Made by a program: the position numbers and the translations under genes. From NCBI GenBank assembly GCA_015179045.1, contig WHUZ01000007.1, positions 1,900,962 through 1,964,961 on the forward strand: a DNA stretch of 64,000 nt. The letters run 5' to 3'. Origin of the DNA: Kalaharituber pfeilii. Its lineage: Eukaryota > Ascomycota > Pezizomycetes > Pezizales > Pezizaceae. Below are positions 35,760 to 45,213 of this stretch, piece after piece (the first letter of the stretch is position 1; every line of letters starts with the position of its first letter). The notes below the pieces were generated by a model. The model saw only the letters and a list, made by a program, of their open reading frames with translations. It was not told the DNA's origin and searched no databases.

Positions 35760-38700
35760 CTATAGAAGTTCTTCAATCTGTGGATGTGTTGGTTTCCTTG
35801 GGTTGTCCCTGTGGAAACGCTTGATTTCGTCGATCACTAGTGGGGCCTGCAATCCATCGTATGGTTCCACGTATCTGATTCTGGGCCATAATCCTTCCAG
35901 CGTACTCGGTACCTCACACCCCCCCGGGTGCGTCGGCTGTCAACAATTCTTTCCACCTCATATAGTGGCTCATTGTCACTATCTTCATCAGCTTCATCGT
36001 TTGGTGCTGGGTCAATTTGTGGTTCTGGCCTATCCCTGAATGGTTTAAGTAGTGAGTTGTGAATGACTTTGTGAAGGCGCATTCTTGGAGGGATATCCAG
36101 TTCGTAGGCATGTCGGCTGACTACTCTAGTGACTTTGTAGGGTCCAATAAATTTATTGGATAGGGCGCGAGTACCGGATCCTATAGTGAGGTTGCGGCGG
36201 TCCACCAGTACTTGATCACCCACTTTGAACTGACGTGACTTTTCAATGTGCAGTGCTGATCGCTTGTCGTTTATATGCTTGAGAGTCTCATGGATTTGTT
36301 TATGTACTTCTGTCATCCTTTCAAGCCATTCTTCGGCTGCTGGGCTGGCATAGGTATACTCATCATTGACGTGGATAGTGCGAGGGTTAAACCCATACAG
36401 GCTACGGAAAGGGCTGTAATTGTGGGTATTGGTCGACGTAGAATTGTATGCAAATTCCGCAAGTGGTAGCCATCGTGCCCACCGTTTCTGCCGATCGTGA
36501 CAGTAGATACGTAAGTACTGCTTGAGTGTCTGTATAGCTCTTTCGCTTAAACCGTCCGTTTGGGGGTGGTGTGCTGTCGCCAATCTCATGCCAATATCCA
36601 GCTTCTTGTACATGTCTCGCATAAATGCGCTAATAAATTGTGGCCCTCGGTCTGACGTAACATGTCTTGGGAGGCCATGCAATCGCCATATATCACAAAT
36701 GTATGCATTTGCAACATCTTCTGCAGTCCACGTTATTTTTGCTGGAATGTAATGCTGCATTTTTGTGAAGCGGTCCGTAATCACCAAAATCGCATTAAAA
36801 CCTTCACTTTCAGGAAGCTCGCCGACAAAGTCCATAGCTATTTCTTCCCAAGGGCGAGAGCCTGTAGGCATTGGTGTCAACTTTGTTTGGCGTGCATGTC
36901 GATCTGCCTTGGCTTTTTGGCAATGGTAGCAACCCGCTACATAGCGTGCTATATCTTCCCGCCAACCCTCCCATACGAAGTTGCGAGAAACAAGTTCTTG
37001 AGTACGTTCACGGCCCCAATGGCCTGCTACTTTTGAATCATGACATTGCTGCAGGACTACTTGGCGGTGCTCTAACGGGACGATGAGCAATCCGGTCATA
37101 TCCTTTGGCCATGTACTGACGTCAACTCCTTCAAGATCAACATCTGGAACATCAGTCGCTTCTGGATCTTCATCGGCTAACAGTATAAGTTGCCCCTCTT
37201 GAAACATCTGTGCATCAGAACCTGCTGATTCATTTCCTTCTCGTCGGGATATAGCATCCGGGCGCCCCATAGTTGAACCTGGTCGATACTTGATAATAAA
37301 GTTGAATTCGCCTAGTTTTTCGGCCCATGCTGCTTGTCGCATATTAAGTCTGGGTTTTGTTTGGAAGTATCGTAGGCCTTGATGATCAGTATGTACTTCG
37401 AATTGTATTGCAAGGCTTAGTAGCCAGCTTCGCCAGTGTAATAAAGAGCTAACAATAGCCCATAGTTCCTTATCATGAATAGGCCAGTTTCGCTGCTCTT
37501 GCTTCAATAATCGTGAGTGACAATCTACTAGCCGCCATCGACTAGCCTCTCCTCTTTCTTCTTGAGCTGGGTGGAGTTGGGAAAATACTCCTGCAATTGC
37601 TTGATTAGAGGCATCCGTTTCGACAATGGTAGGTAACGTTCGGTCGTACTGCGCTAAAATGGGTGCTGATTCAAATTGCTGCTTCAAGTCTTCGAACGCT
37701 GCTTGCTGTTCAGTTGCCCAAGACCAAGGAATGTTGGCTTGAGTGAGCTCCGTTAGGGGCTTTGTCCGTGCACTATAGTTCTTGATGAATCGCCTGTAGA
37801 AGTTGGCGAATCCAAGAAATGCTTGTACTTCTTTCTTCTTTGTAGGTGCCTTCCAGTCACGAATAACCTTTACCTTTTTGGGGTCCATTTTTACCTCTTC
37901 ACCATTAATTATATAGCCCAAGAAGCTAGTCTCGTGTACATGGAATTCGGACTTTGTCAGGTTGACTGCTAAACTATGATCGAGTAACTTCTGTAGCACC
38001 TTCTTAACCAGCTCTTCGTGTGCTGCCTCAGTAGCGCCACCATATATCAAGATATCATCTAGATACCAGACTACTCCTTCTAGAGCTAGATCTTGTAAGA
38101 TATCATCCATCATTTCTTGGAAACTTGCTGGCGCGTTGATCAGTCCGAAGGGCATTACGGTATATTCGTATAGTCCGTATTTAGTCTTAAAGGCTGTTTT
38201 CCATTCGTCTCCACTGGCAATTCTGATAAGATAGTAGCCATTCTTGAGGTCTAGGCGAGTAAACCACTTCGCACCTTGGGTTCGTTCCTGTAGATCACTC
38301 ATGAGTGGTATTGGGTATCGGTTCGGCCTTGTTAGTTTGTTCAGACCACGATAGTCTACACATAGGCGTAGCGAGCCGTCTTTCTTTCGTACAAAAAGGA
38401 TAGGTGCACCTGCTGAACTCCTACTCTTTCTGATCTTTCCAGTAGGCTCATGCTCAGCAAGATAGGCCCTAAGTGCTTCTTCTTCTTCCCATGTCATTTT
38501 ATAGGTGGCCAAATTTGGTATCTTTGCACTAGGGTCTATCAGCGTAATCTCATGGTCCCATTTTCGGTGTGGTGGCAGCTTGCTTGCTTGTTCGGCTGAG
38601 AAGACTTGTTCGTATGCACTGTAGCGAGTAGACAAGTCTGCTAAGAGTAGTATATCGCCTTCTTCGAAGTCTTCGTCAGCTGTAAGAATGCTAATTTCTG

Positions 38701-39172
38701 GGATCTTCCTTTCTTGGCATGGAATTACTAGTTCACTCGAATGGACTAGCTGCCTCTTAACCGGATCGATATTGAAGTGATTTTCTACTAGCCATGAGAG
38801 GCCTAGAAGTATATCACGCTGTCCAAGATTGTCGAGAACTTCTGCGTCAAGGGTATATAGAGGTGTTCCTGCATTCGCTACCTTTATTGCTGTCTGGGTC
38901 TCCATGGCTACTGGCTTGAAACTGAATGTCGTGTTGATCACATCTTTCGATATTAGCTTCGAGCCGTCTGCCTGTGAGATGCGGATCTCTGTCTTTCTGT
39001 GATATATGCCGATTTTTTGTGCTATTCTTTTACTGACAACAGGTGCTGACGCAGCTGTATCAATAATTGCTTCCACCTCAGTTTTGTTGGCCAATTCTAT
39101 TCGTACTGTAAGTAGTGATGAATGGCGGGGTGTACGGCCAGTACGGGACACCGTGCCCCTTAATCTTTTCCC
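35760..39172 (-). CDS. Pol polyprotein (protease, RT, RNase H, integrase, chromodomain), with one late frameshift
   Basis: Open frame to 35837 (about 1104 aa). In order: protease IIDTAASAPVV (about residues 29-39); RT with FVRKKDGSLRLCVDYRGLNK (254-273) and YLDDIL (363); RNase H VETDASNQAIAGVF (about 500); integrase zinc finger with H-x3-H-x-C-x2-C arrangement (AGHWGRERT, CYHCQK) and the DDE core (AMDFVGELPE, TSDRGPQF, HPQTDGLSERA); then chromodomain start YEVERIVDSR, YRVRWKDYG. At about 35867 TGG-AAC replaces the expected TGG-GAA: one G appears to be missing. The rest of the chromodomain lies in the next frame and ends at 35760. Without correction the last 40-odd residues are lost and the frame stops at 35837. 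The deletion could be a mutation or an assembly error. Apart from that, all catalytic residues I can check are present. Confidence 0.92.
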
Positions 39173-40227
39173 TGGTTGCTGGGTTCCTGGTCTTCGTCAT
39201 CTGAGGTAAGTTCCGTAATCCTTAGCTCTGGCGTGTCGGTAGTGGCGGCATTTTCAAGTCTTTTCCGTTTTGGTGGCCGTGCTAGTAGCTTGACTGTTGG
39301 TTCTGGTTGTTTGGTCGTAGTACGGTACCCGGTTCTGCAATCTCTTCCTATGTGCCCTTTGCCACCACATTTGAAACATAATCCTTCTTTTTTCCTTCGA
39401 TCCTTCTCCTCCTTCGTTACATAGTTGTCTTTGCTGCTTGAGGCTGTACTATTGCTGGTAGTTGTAGATCGATCGGTCTGCTTTATGTTGGGCTGTGGTG
39501 TTCTTGGCTTGTTTGACTTTGATTCGAAGCGCGTCCCAGCCTTGACTGCCATACCTTTCCACTTTTCGTAGTTATCGAGTGGCGCGCATTGGCCTTCCAA
39601 GGCATTGCGTAGTTCTGGTTTCAACCCCTCTTCCACTAAGAAGGGTAGAAGATCTCGTGAAATTTTAGCGTGAAGGTTCAGCCTCTCAAGTTCTATAAAG
39701 AAGTCCACAATGGTGCCGGTTTGACGCAGGTGTTTAATGTCCACTACATTTTTGAGGCGTTGGGTGGGATCTCCATACGCTTTCGTGAGCTCGACTTCGG
39801 CTTCCTCAAGATTATGGAATGTATCTTCACTACTCTCCCACCAGGCAAGTGCTTTACCCGTCATGCAGGTGCCCAGTAGTTCAAGTGCGAAGTCCGAATC
39901 TGAGATCGCATTTATCCGTAGGTACTTGTGGAATCGGTAGAGGAAACTGTGCACTTCCTTCCCATCGAAACTTGGTACCTTAAGCTGTATCTTCTTGAGT
40001 ATACGCTCATGGGCATCTGTATCGAAACGCGAGAGCGTAGAGGCTGAAGGTGCTGGTGTAGCTGGCCTTGCCGGCATGGCTGAAGGGACCGGCGTGGCTG
40101 AAGGGACTGGAGTGGCCGGCATTTGTTCCCTGAAGGTTGCCATCATGGCCTCGAGGGTCTGCAACCGGTCTGCGTATGTCTGCGAAGGTTCTGGTTGCTC
40201 GGTGGGCGTAGCGGCTGTGGAAGGCAT
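39160..40227 (-). CDS. Gag polyprotein of the chromovirus
   Basis: 355 aa, ATG at 40227. After a Pro/Ala-rich head (SATPVPSAMPARPATPAPSA, about residues 43-62) comes the retrotransposon gag capsid fold, including KVPSFDGKEVHSFLYRFHKY and a W-x-x...DPTQR segment. A basic linker and one CCHC zinc knuckle follow (CFKCGGKGHIGRDC, about residues 283-296). The last codons are QGKD and then TAA. The stop lies two codons past a G GGA AAA heptamer, so part of the product is probably continued into pol by a -1 shift. The protein packages element RNA into particles. Confidence 0.93.
   Translation of the reverse strand: MPSTAATPTEQPEPSQTYADRLQTLEAMMATFREQMPATPVPSATPVPSAMPARPATPAPSASTLSRFDTDAHERILKKIQLKVPSFDGKEVHSFLYRFHKYLRINAISDSDFALELLGTCMTGKALAWWESSEDTFHNLEEAEVELTKAYGDPTQRLKNVVDIKHLRQTGTIVDFFIELERLNLHAKISRDLLPFLVEEGLKPELRNALEGQCAPLDNYEKWKGMAVKAGTRFESKSNKPRTPQPNIKQTDRSTTTSNSTASSSKDNYVTKEEKDRRKKEGLCFKCGGKGHIGRDCRTGYRTTTKQPEPTVKLLARPPKRKRLENAATTDTPELRITELTSDDEDQEPSNQGKD
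39166..39172 (-). promoter_or_regulatory. Likely -1 ribosomal frameshift site between gag and pol
   Basis: Minus strand CAG GGA AAA GAT TAA in the gag frame contains G GGA AAA, which fits the X XXY YYZ slippery pattern. The pol frame is the -1 frame relative to gag and is open from here on, without an ATG of its own at the start. I did not find a clear downstream pseudoknot by eye. Confidence 0.7.
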
Positions 40228-40293
40228 GGTATCTGATATCGTTTTCGGTCAGGTAAGGTATATAGTAGTTGTGGTAATGTGCTAGCGTTGTAA

Positions 40294-40733
40294 TGTTACG
40301 GAGTCTACGATGATGTAGCTAAAGTGAGGGTGTAACTTAGGACAACGCTTGAAGCTTGACCATCTCTCGAAGGCAGAAGGTCCTCCTTATGTAGCCAGCT
40401 CCCCGCGCATGCCCTCTGTCTGTTCTATTGCTTATGCTATCTATGCTTAACAATCGATATCAATGCTTAACAATCAATAACATTGCTTAACAATCAATAA
40501 CAATGCCTGAGGCTGTGCACAACAAGCCTACGCGTACTCTTGCCACTCAGTGGCGCAACTCACTCAACCATGTGCTCCGCTTGTGATACGCTTCCGTGAT
40601 ACGCTTCCGTGACCCGACCTGTCAATTGTATTGCCCTGCTGTAGCTATCGGTTGATCAGGCCGAATGGTCACTAGCAGCCTTACGGGTCAACTCAGGTGG
40701 ATATCCCCAGCATCTCTGGGTAGGCCCGTGACA
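40294..40733 (-). repeat. 5' LTR of the chromovirus
   Basis: 440 bp, same as the other LTR except for an extra GATACGCTTCCGT, which makes a perfect 13-bp tandem duplication near 40585-40610. Confidence 0.93.
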
Positions 40734-40854
40734 GAAACATTTGGTGATATTACCATATACAGTAAGGAATACTAGTATCCATCAGAGTAGTCAAATAGTA
40801 TATTCCAAGCACTGCCTTGACATTCTTATTCTGAAAAGTTGTCTCCACTTGAGA

Positions 40855-40923
40855 TTTTTCTTTTTTTTTTTTTTTTTAATTTCACGTAACCCCGCTTGCA
40901 GCTGTGCGCTATGGCAGGGCACC
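40855..40923 (-). mobile_element. Short poly(A) retroposon (G family), with target duplication
   Basis: On the minus strand the 46-nt body starts GGTGCCCTGCCATAGCGCAC, ends ACGTGAAATT and is followed by an A tail of about 24 nt with one G. The direct repeat CCACTTGAGA is at 40845-40854 and 40924-40933, exact. The outer stem CCCTGC/GCGGGG uses one G-T pair. Confidence 0.88.
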
Positions 40924-41111
40924 CCACTTGAGAGTATGTCCCCACCGTCTTTTACATTGTCCACCCATATTCAGATTCATCAGTGGCGAACACCCACCAG
41001 TCGCGCCAACTTCACTGATGCACATAAGTGCCACCTCTGCCGTGAGCGTGTGCATGCTCTCTCGTGCTCACGAAGTCGTCCTGACTATTGTCCAACTTTG
41101 TTGTACTGATT

Positions 41112-41169
41112 TATTTTTTTTTTTTTTTGTCACGTGACCCGCGTGCAGCTGTTCGCCATGGCAGGGCAA
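41112..41169 (-). mobile_element. Short poly(A) retroposon (G family), with target duplication
   Basis: On the minus strand TTGCCCTGCCATGGCGAACA begins the body, which ends GTCACGTGAC before about 16 A. The exact 12-bp repeat GTTGTACTGATT flanks it (41100-41111, 41170-41181). It lies about 250 bp from the copy at 40855 but in a different target, so it is a separate event. Confidence 0.88.
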
Positions 41170-41520
41170 GTTGTACTGATTAAGGACGGGACCGGCGGGT
41201 TCTATCCAATAAGACGAAATATCCAACAACCTGCAACTGCCGAATTGGCTCGGGTCGGCAAAGTTGATCAAATAAGACAGGCTATCCAATAATGGCAGGA
41301 TCCAATATCAGAGGTTCGAACTGTATCCACGACTGAACAAGCCCCTTCAACCGAACTCCCTTAGATGCAGAGGTGGAGGCCACTTTAACCTGAGCAGTCT
41401 AAGACATCCGAGGTGGAAGATGCACCGACAATTACAAGTTTTTTGAACGTCGGAATGCAGGAGAATTAAAACGGAATCCTTTCTTGTAAGTGTTCACACG
41501 AGCGGATTGAGGTACATTCT

Positions 41521-41581
41521 CTCGCCATAGCCCCTAGGGCAGCACGCGAGTACTGATATTAAAAAAAAAAAAAAAAAAAAA
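41521..41581 (+). mobile_element. Short poly(A) retroposon (S family), with target duplication
   Basis: The body is 40 nt, starting CTCGCCATAGCCCCTAGGGC and ending TACTGATATT, then 21 A. The exact repeat GAGGTACATTCT flanks it (41509-41520, 41582-41593). The perfect outer stem CTCGC/GCGAG encloses the inner hairpin GCCC-CTA-GGGC. Confidence 0.9.
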
Positions 41582-41842
41582 GAGGTACATTCTACCCGTG
41601 TTGACCATTTGTGTAACTTTCCAAGCTCAAGCATCAGTCTTGAAAATACCAGAACCCCGCATATTCTGCCTGCAGCTCTCGGACCGCATCAGACCATAAA
41701 CTTTTACGCTTTGGATTGCAAGACAAAGTCTACGTAGATCAATTATGGAATTTGCACAGGTTGTCTCAATGGTTACTGTACCTGCTATTGCAAAGCTGCT
41801 GTGCTAACGGACTGTCTTTATTTTGTTTTTGTTTTTTATATA

Positions 41843-43300
41843 CAGTCACTGAGCAAAAGTCTTGGTGAAAGCGATCTGAGCGCACGCGGTGACAGGGTCC
41901 ATATGAACGAAAATTGAAATATTTCAACCATCAGTGACCCGATTAACGTATAACTTGAACAAGCGGTAGTATATAGGGTATGGAAAAAGCTACAGTGGAG
42001 GAAGGGACTATAGCACAATGGTCAATGGTGTCGTATTGCAAGAAACTGCTTGGTTACTGGAGACTGCATACAAAAAACACTACTTTTTAAGCTCTATACA
42101 CTGCTACTATTATAATCAGATATATAAAGGTGATTTTTTATCTAACAGATGATACCTAGAATTTTATTATTCCGGTAGTAGAGCTGCATTTCGAGCTCTG
42201 GGGTTGGTAAGCAAAAATTACAAACCTTGAAAATGTCAAGACTATCAAATTCCCATACAAAATTGACGTTTTAAGACATAAAATTGGTACATAAAACTTA
42301 ATAGCTCTCCACAGAATCCGTATGGTTGGGGACATCTGTACGCGGAGTAAATCTCGCATCAACTTCAACACTCAAATCATAGCTAAAATAAATAGATAAA
42401 ATTAGTTTTGTGCTATACGTTGATAACTTAGTGAGTGAAAAATAATTCTATAGAGCAATATCTATTTATTTAATTTTTTCTACTAGTGAATTGAAAGTCA
42501 AAGATGAGAAGTTTTATATGGGAATCGGTCAGATTGTCCACCTTTGGTAACTACTAAATATGGTACTGTATAAGATATACAGGTCTAACCAAAAAGAGAG
42601 AATAGCTAACCTAAAATAGAATAGTATATATACATCCTCTATGTATACCGCTTTTACCACTTCATTTTATGGCGTACTTGTCTATGACCTTTATATATAT
42701 GTGAACGAAACTACTATAAGTTAATCCTTGACTATATGTATATGCATCATAATTAACTCTCTAATTCAAGTGACAGGGTGACTGAACAGGTTGGAGCACC
42801 CAATATGTGCGACCGATGCAACAGGTATCAAGTATGCAAGTATAGGGGATTGGGCGGGGGCGAAAGAGGGGGCAGAACAGTGCATGTAACTACTACATAA
42901 CTAGCGCTTAGTCGTCAAACCAAGTGTTCGCCCCCAACCATAACATCATAGAAAAAATATTAAAAATATGAAATACGATTGAATCAGGACGTATTTTGAT
43001 ACCAGAGCATATCATGGACAAAAAGATTTTCCTCATGGAGAGCAAAACTATTACGCAGTACAAATTTTGAAAAAAATCACTATTATTTATTCTTTCATTA
43101 AAGATGTATATATTTGACTGTAGTTATTGTCATGGCTCCTCCTTGTGCTATGTGCGCCTATGGGCAAAGCTCTACAAACTGCAGGTGCAAGTTTCGTAAT
43201 TGCACTGTTGGACCTGGAGACATGAGCGTTTGAAGCAGCACAAGCATGCACTCGGGGGTGCCAGAAAAGTGGCGTCACCAAGACTTCTGCTCAGTAACTG
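41843..43300. mobile_element. Decayed Tc1/mariner-like element with TA duplication
   Basis: The ends CAGTCACTGAGCAAAAGTCT and, inverted, CAGTTACTGAGCAGAAGTCT match over about 25 bases, flanked by TA (41841-41842 and 43301-43302). The 1458-bp length fits a Tc1/mariner element. The interior is AT-rich with no frame longer than about 70 codons and no recognisable DDE motif, so any transposase gene has been destroyed, probably by RIP. Confidence 0.7.
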
Positions 43301-44162
43301 TAGAGTACAGTGGACCCTAAGTAAACTACAGATTACGAGCTAAAATGCGGTGGGATACGGTTGATTAATTCAGACAGAATAATCCCAAATATGCGTCCCA
43401 AAACGGCCCTATTTATGCAACAAAATTCAGGAAGTACCTTCGTACCCAACTAAACAATTATTGGTGCGGAATGAGGTTGCGCATAGCAGCGGATTCAGAC
43501 GGTAAAGAGGATATAATCGGCATAGGAAATAGAAGACCATAGAATCCTGAAACGTCAGTCTGCATCATGGCCACAGCTCAGGTTGCATATGTTCAGCACA
43601 CCTAACCACTGTGCATGATGTTTCACTTCAGCGCTGCATATTCTTCAACAGGACCCGTAGCTAAAAAGTCTTGGGGATTAGGCAATATTGGGATAAGTGT
43701 ATCAAACCAGCCTACTGTAATTCACGACGTACACCACGTCCAGACGCACGTTTTACACCAAAACTGACCGCGCGCGACAATTAAGGACTATTCTTCATAT
43801 TCCACACCTTAGCTTCTTCAGATATATTGCTTTGAAGGGATTTATGATTTATGAAATTTGTACCATAAATTGGCATAGGGTTGGCATATATTTTTCGCGG
43901 TGATATCACTAGTATTGAATTCCACTTATCGCACCTGAATTAAATTTGATAAAAGTAGTAGGACACTTGGATATATATATTTTATCTTATTCAAAGATGT
44001 GAGAAGCACACCAAGAAAGCTTCTGAAGAAGTGGTGGAGTTATTTACAAAATTCATTTTCTCATAGAAATTGTATGCTACAAATGGCAATTTGATGTATG
44101 AACTACGCATTAAACAACATTAAGCCAACCGAAGCACTACCTAACAGGAGGCCTATTGGGGA

Positions 44163-44932
44163 CAGTGTTCCCAACCGGCGAGGCCGCCGACTAGGCCGAC
44201 CAGGCCGGTTTCAGGCCGTTCAAGCAATTCAGGGGTAGAAGGGTTAGTTGCTTGGACACGGATTCAATATAAACATTTCTATATCCTCGGATAGCTATCT
44301 AGACTTTTTTCATCGAGCAGCGCTTTTTGCAGCTATTCAGGTAAGTAATATTTTTTCAATATCACTTGACTGTAAACTAATTTCTTTTATTAGTACTTCA
44401 TGGAGACAGACATTGCAACCACCGGTACTGGAGATGATGATTCCTTCAGTGATCTTTCTTCACTCTCCATAGTGCAATTCAAGTTTTGATCTTGCATTAA
44501 CAATCCCCTGCAGTCAATATGATGCCGAAATCGTGCCTTCTGGAATTTGGGTCACAAAAATCTGGTGCGAGATAGTTGGATTTGACAGTATAGTGAAGCT
44601 GTTTTTTTTTTTTTCTTTAATATCATTACTCGCATGTATGCCGCCAGTGGAGCTGTGCATGATAATGGAAATCGATAGGGGTGGTGCAAAATCTGCAAGC
44701 AAAATCCTAAACGTTAGAGAATGAGGTATACGTAGAAGCTAGAGTACTGTACGTTCTGTATATAGCTACTGTATAATTTAACTCACACTGCAGCCTGAAT
44801 GGCCCGAATGGCCCTGGACTGGCCTAAATGGCCTGGGCCGGCTTGAGACATTCAGACCGCCTGGGCCGGCGCGGGCGGATTTCACGGGCGGCCTAGATTT
44901 CTATGGCCCAGGCCGGCCGGTTGGGAACACTG
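44163..44932. mobile_element. hAT-like non-autonomous element
   Basis: Perfect 17-bp terminal inverted repeats CAGTGTTCCCAACCGGC (44163-44179, 44916-44932), with many GGCC motifs just inside both ends. CAGTGTTCCC resembles hAT termini. An 8-bp target duplication is not recognisable (ATTGGGGA against AAATATTG), so the family call is tentative. The interior holds a short retroposon and no transposase. Confidence 0.6.
44603..44646 (-). mobile_element. 5'-shortened poly(A) retroposon (S family)
   Basis: On the minus strand GGCGGCATACATGCGAGTAA is followed by TGATATTAAAG and about 12 A. Flanks GTGAAGCTGT and GTGGAGCTGT (44593-44602, 44647-44656) form a 10-bp duplication with one mismatch. It is inserted in the hAT-like element. 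The 5' half of the usual body is missing. Confidence 0.7.
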
Positions 44933-45213
44933 AAATATTGATCTGGGGAGACTCTCTAGGCAAAATTCTATAGCCATTACGGTGAGCTTCGAAGGTATAG
45001 TAGTGCACCCTACCCTCCAGTGCACTTTGTATGGGAATTGCATATAAATGCATGCAAGACATCAATGAAAATCTCATGGTGTCATTAATCGACCACAATG
45101 TTTTTTCAGTGCAAATAGAGGTACTAAAGGTGAAGAATAGCCCTTTATTTATTTCCCCTGAAAGCGCATATAAATTCTATTCTGGCGGTTGAGATATATG
45201 TTTGTTGTGTATA

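Larger units (their letters stand above)
35137..40733 (-). mobile_element. Nearly intact Ty3/Gypsy chromovirus (LTR retrotransposon)
   Basis: Two LTRs (35137-35563 and 40294-40733) begin TG and end CA and are the same apart from a 13-bp tandem duplication in the right one. GAAAC is duplicated on both flanks (35132-35136, 40734-40738). The coding strand is minus: gag then pol with protease, RT, RNase H, integrase and chromodomain. A polypurine tract lies inside the 3' LTR. No obvious tRNA-complementary primer-binding site follows the 5' LTR (40293 downwards reads TTACAACGCTAGC). Near-identical LTRs and long open frames indicate a recent insertion, in contrast to the decayed elements around it. 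Confidence 0.95.

Noticed and set aside
40275..40293. Primer-binding site for initiator tRNA-Met after the 5' LTR
   Set aside because: The sequence after the LTR does not start TGG and does not match a tRNA 3' end known to me; self-priming could not be tested by eye.
44155..44940. 8-bp hAT target duplication
   Set aside because: Flanks ATTGGGGA and AAATATTG do not match, so the hAT call rests on the termini only.
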